Source: Thamnidium elegans
Taxonomy: Eukaryota > Mucoromycota > Mucoromycetes > Mucorales > Mucoraceae
Length of the DNA: 64,000 nucleotides
Direction: 5' to 3'
NCBI GenBank assembly: GCA_025201345.1
Contig: JAIXMG010000004.1
Coordinates: forward strand, 1,054,001 to 1,118,000
Position numbers and translations under genes: made by a program. The notes under the pieces are model-generated. The model made no database searches, had not been told where the DNA came from, and saw nothing but the letters and a program-made list of their open reading frames with translations. Shown in pieces: positions 61,759-64,000 of this stretch (the stretch's first letter is position 1; each line of letters opens with the position of its first letter).

Positions 61759-63652
61759 CTAGATATCTCTAGTAATACCATCATAGATGACAGGCCTTGA
61801 GGTGTTTCGGTTTAAGAAAACCTCGGCTTTTGATCTAAAATCATCAGTATTATTTTCACTGTTGTATTTATCATAAGAAAAAGCTGGATGTTGCGTATTT
61901 AAGAGTAACATAGTAGATCCGGAAATGCATATTTCTATGGCAGATATTGCATCTCTTCCCTTATGTGTTTCATTTTTTAATGCCAATATACAATGTTCAT
62001 TTGTATAAGCTGATGTTCCTCTTATTTCCTTAACAAGATTACCTTTCTTGGTTTTTAACACTTTCAATGGATGTGTAGTTTTTTTAAAACAAAAAACACA
62101 AGTTTGTGATGTCAAATTTTCATTGGTAATTCAAACAGAAGTATACAGACTATGTAATTTAGGTTTCCATACACCTCCGTACTTGAGGTGACCTTTAATA
62201 CCTGACCCATGACAATAGCCTCTATCGCCGGTCAACATGATAGGGTGTTTATTTTGTTTGCTTGAAATAAACTGCCTTTCAGATGAACAAGTTTTATCAA
62301 AACATTTTTTACGTTGTATTTCAGTTTTACGTTTTAGTTTGATTTGCGCGTTTGAATAATAAAATTTTCTTAAGTCGTTCCTATGTTTATATTTTATATT
62401 CATCATATCATCGACTTCGTTTATATTTTTGGCTTTTTCGATGTTCATATCCATAAAACTTCTTTCGATATTCATTACAGCTTTTACCGCTTCTGTTTGC
62501 TTTTTCGATTTTTCTAATTTCATAAAGTTTGTTTTAACACCACTGCGAAACTGCAAGTCACTAGAATGAACCTTAAGGTTTTACAAAGTGTTGCTTGGTT
62601 GATTTCATCATCAGAAAAGTTCAACTCGGCGTCTTGATCACCTTCTATTTCGAATTTTTTTAAAAAGAATGTGAGCAACAATTCCCAAAATAAACCTGCT
62701 TTGAAATCATAACATTTTTACCTTTAATATCATTCAATATGGAATATTTGTTGTACGGTTTCAAATGAAATTTTACTTGCTTTATATCCAACCTTGCCGT
62801 TTCTGTCATAGTCACCAGTCCATTATCCGTTCCAGAAAATAGTAAATTCTCTGAATAGCGAACTTGTTCATCTAGCTCTATATCTTCTGTTCTTTCGAAG
62901 CATTTATAGTTCCCTTTTGTTATTTCAAATTTCTTAACAATATTTTGTTCATCTTTCTTTGTAAAGTCTTTACCATATTCAGGAAAATTAAGTTGTTTTT
63001 GTAAGTCATAAATCCTGGATTTAGTAGCTTTTAGGTTTTCTCTGATAATCATTACTTCGTTATTGTGACGTTTTGTTAATAGTTTATGGTGTTCTATTTT
63101 CTTGTATAATTTGTCATTAACTTTTTTTTCCGGAATTGTTGTCTTTTTTTTCTTTTTTTATCCATTCATTTTTCAGACCTTTAATATCACTTGTAATAAT
63201 ACGATTCGTTCTTGTTTGAACAGCATTTTTTAATTGTAACTCAAGAGCGTTTGATTCAGCTTTAAAAGTGCAATCTTATCATTAATATCTTTCTTGGCAG
63301 AAATTGACAATTGTTTTGGTGTAACTTTGCTATCAATCTTTTGGGTGATCGCTTTACAAGAATTGGATGAAGTATTACGAATCAAAGTTCCAGATACTCT
63401 AACTGTTTTTAAGCCCGGTAAAAAAGTTATTATATGATTAAACTTTTGATTAAACGAATATGCAGTATTTGTGATTTCAAATATACCAAAGAAAGAGCTA
63501 AAAACGGCGTCTTTTTGTTCATTCGCTTGTTGCCTAGAAAGAAAAACTTCGTCATCAAATCCATACATATCAAGGTTTTTCATGCCATCTCCAGTATTAT
63601 TACCACAGAACAAGCTAAATATAGCAGAGACATTCATTAGTAAAGCATTCAA
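61759..63652 (-). pseudogene. Fanzor-like (eukaryotic TnpB-type) nuclease relic
   Basis: Four minus-strand blocks in order. 63652-63230 is an N-terminal region. 63052-62660 has FSGTDNGLVTMTETARLD, a RuvC-I-type motif (Asp codon about 62826). 62556-62131 has a Lys/Arg-rich helical part, then MLTGDRGYCHGSGIKGH (RuvC-II-like, about 62226) and LKYGGVWKPKLHSLYTS. 62115-61759 has TSQTCVFCF...EHC, a zinc ribbon in which the third Cys appears as Tyr, then KGRDAISAIEI (RuvC-III, about 61955). The last two blocks share a frame interrupted by one TGA; one frameshift lies upstream. This is the C-terminal architecture of Fanzor/TnpB RNA-guided nucleases, in a form I associate with a repetitive mucoralean family. 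This copy is inactive. A guide-RNA-like sequence cannot be assigned by eye. Confidence 0.7.
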
Positions 63653-63900
63653 ATGCCCTGGACTTGTAAAAAGACAGATTTTTAAAGCTTTTTAGAATAT
63701 CCAGTGTTGTTAAAAACTTGATTGGCCATCAATACAAAGGGTATTTGGAATGCAATCGAGTATCTATTTTTTTTTTTCAGGGAAATATGGTTGTATCAAA
63801 CCAATTATTAATTTGCAGACATTAATCTCCTTTTCGTTGATATAATTAGAAGCATCTTGAATTTGTTTTTTTGAAGTACTTTTTCTATCGTATTTATACC
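63503..63900 (-). repeat. repeat shared with 41877-42290, copy B
   Basis: Overlaps the 5' part of the Fanzor-like relic and extends upstream of it. Similarity to copy A ends near 63900, after which unrelated sequence begins. Confidence 0.85.
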
Positions 63901-64000
63901 TTTCGACCAGAGACTGTCAATTCCCGGCCTACATTACAATGGCGTATGGGTTTAAACACCCGCTTCCTCTTTGTTTTAAACTCTGGATCTTCAAAGTCTA

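Overview
The window looks like nuclear DNA of a mucoralean (Mucoromycota) fungus. It is very AT-rich, with short introns (about 45-90 bp, GT..AG), polypyrimidine promoters and many homopolymer runs. The host genes are typically fungal: an N-terminal CBM1 GH45 endoglucanase of the Mucorales type, a VTC4-like polyphosphate polymerase, PEX16, DSC3, GGA, APP1-like phosphatase, KHA1-like antiporter, kinesin-14 and methylmalonate-semialdehyde dehydrogenase. All identifications rest on reading the translated sequence; no database search was possible.

Layout. 1-22.07 kb is almost entirely mobile DNA. It holds a complete CACTA-type transposon (1414-7989, TAG target duplication, two genes) next to a hAT relic; LTR-like sequence and a Gag ORF with four in-frame stops; an AT-extreme 299-aa ORF of unknown origin; a near-intact Tc1/mariner element (14388-16018); two further Gag ORFs; and a DIRS-type tyrosine-recombinase retrotransposon relic (19741-22068) interrupted by a solo LTR with a perfect 5-bp duplication. 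22.2-31.6 kb is a host gene block: kinesin-14, APP1-like phosphatase, a KHA1-like antiporter carrying three lesions, and a single-pass membrane protein.

31.6-36.9 kb is gene-free and dominated by a diverged inverted repeat about 3 kb across. 36.9-38.0 kb is a GH45 cellulase with one frameshift, followed 60 bp later by a degraded piggyBac element (TTAA duplication). 40.4-44.6 kb is again transposon debris: a MITE, a Tc1 relic, and a Crypton/Ndc10-like tyrosine recombinase relic.

44.6-59.0 kb is a compact housekeeping block: small membrane protein, PEX16, VTC4-like, a secreted DUF3472-like protein, mitochondrial uS19m, a polyprenol-reductase family protein, DSC3, GGA and MMSDH. Exon models for PEX16, VTC4, GGA, DSC3, kinesin, APP1, uS19m, MMSDH and both CACTA genes all close in frame with canonical introns. 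59.1-64.0 kb is decayed repeats, including a relic of a Fanzor-like (eukaryotic TnpB-type) protein with RuvC-I, RuvC-II-like, zinc-ribbon and RuvC-III motifs.

The most interesting signal joins two distant places. A ~400-bp segment upstream of the RuvC part of the Fanzor relic (63503-63900) is repeated at 41877-42290, where the same strand carries a tyrosine-recombinase relic immediately upstream. The two truncated copies together suggest a parent element that carried both a Crypton-like recombinase and a Fanzor-like nuclease.
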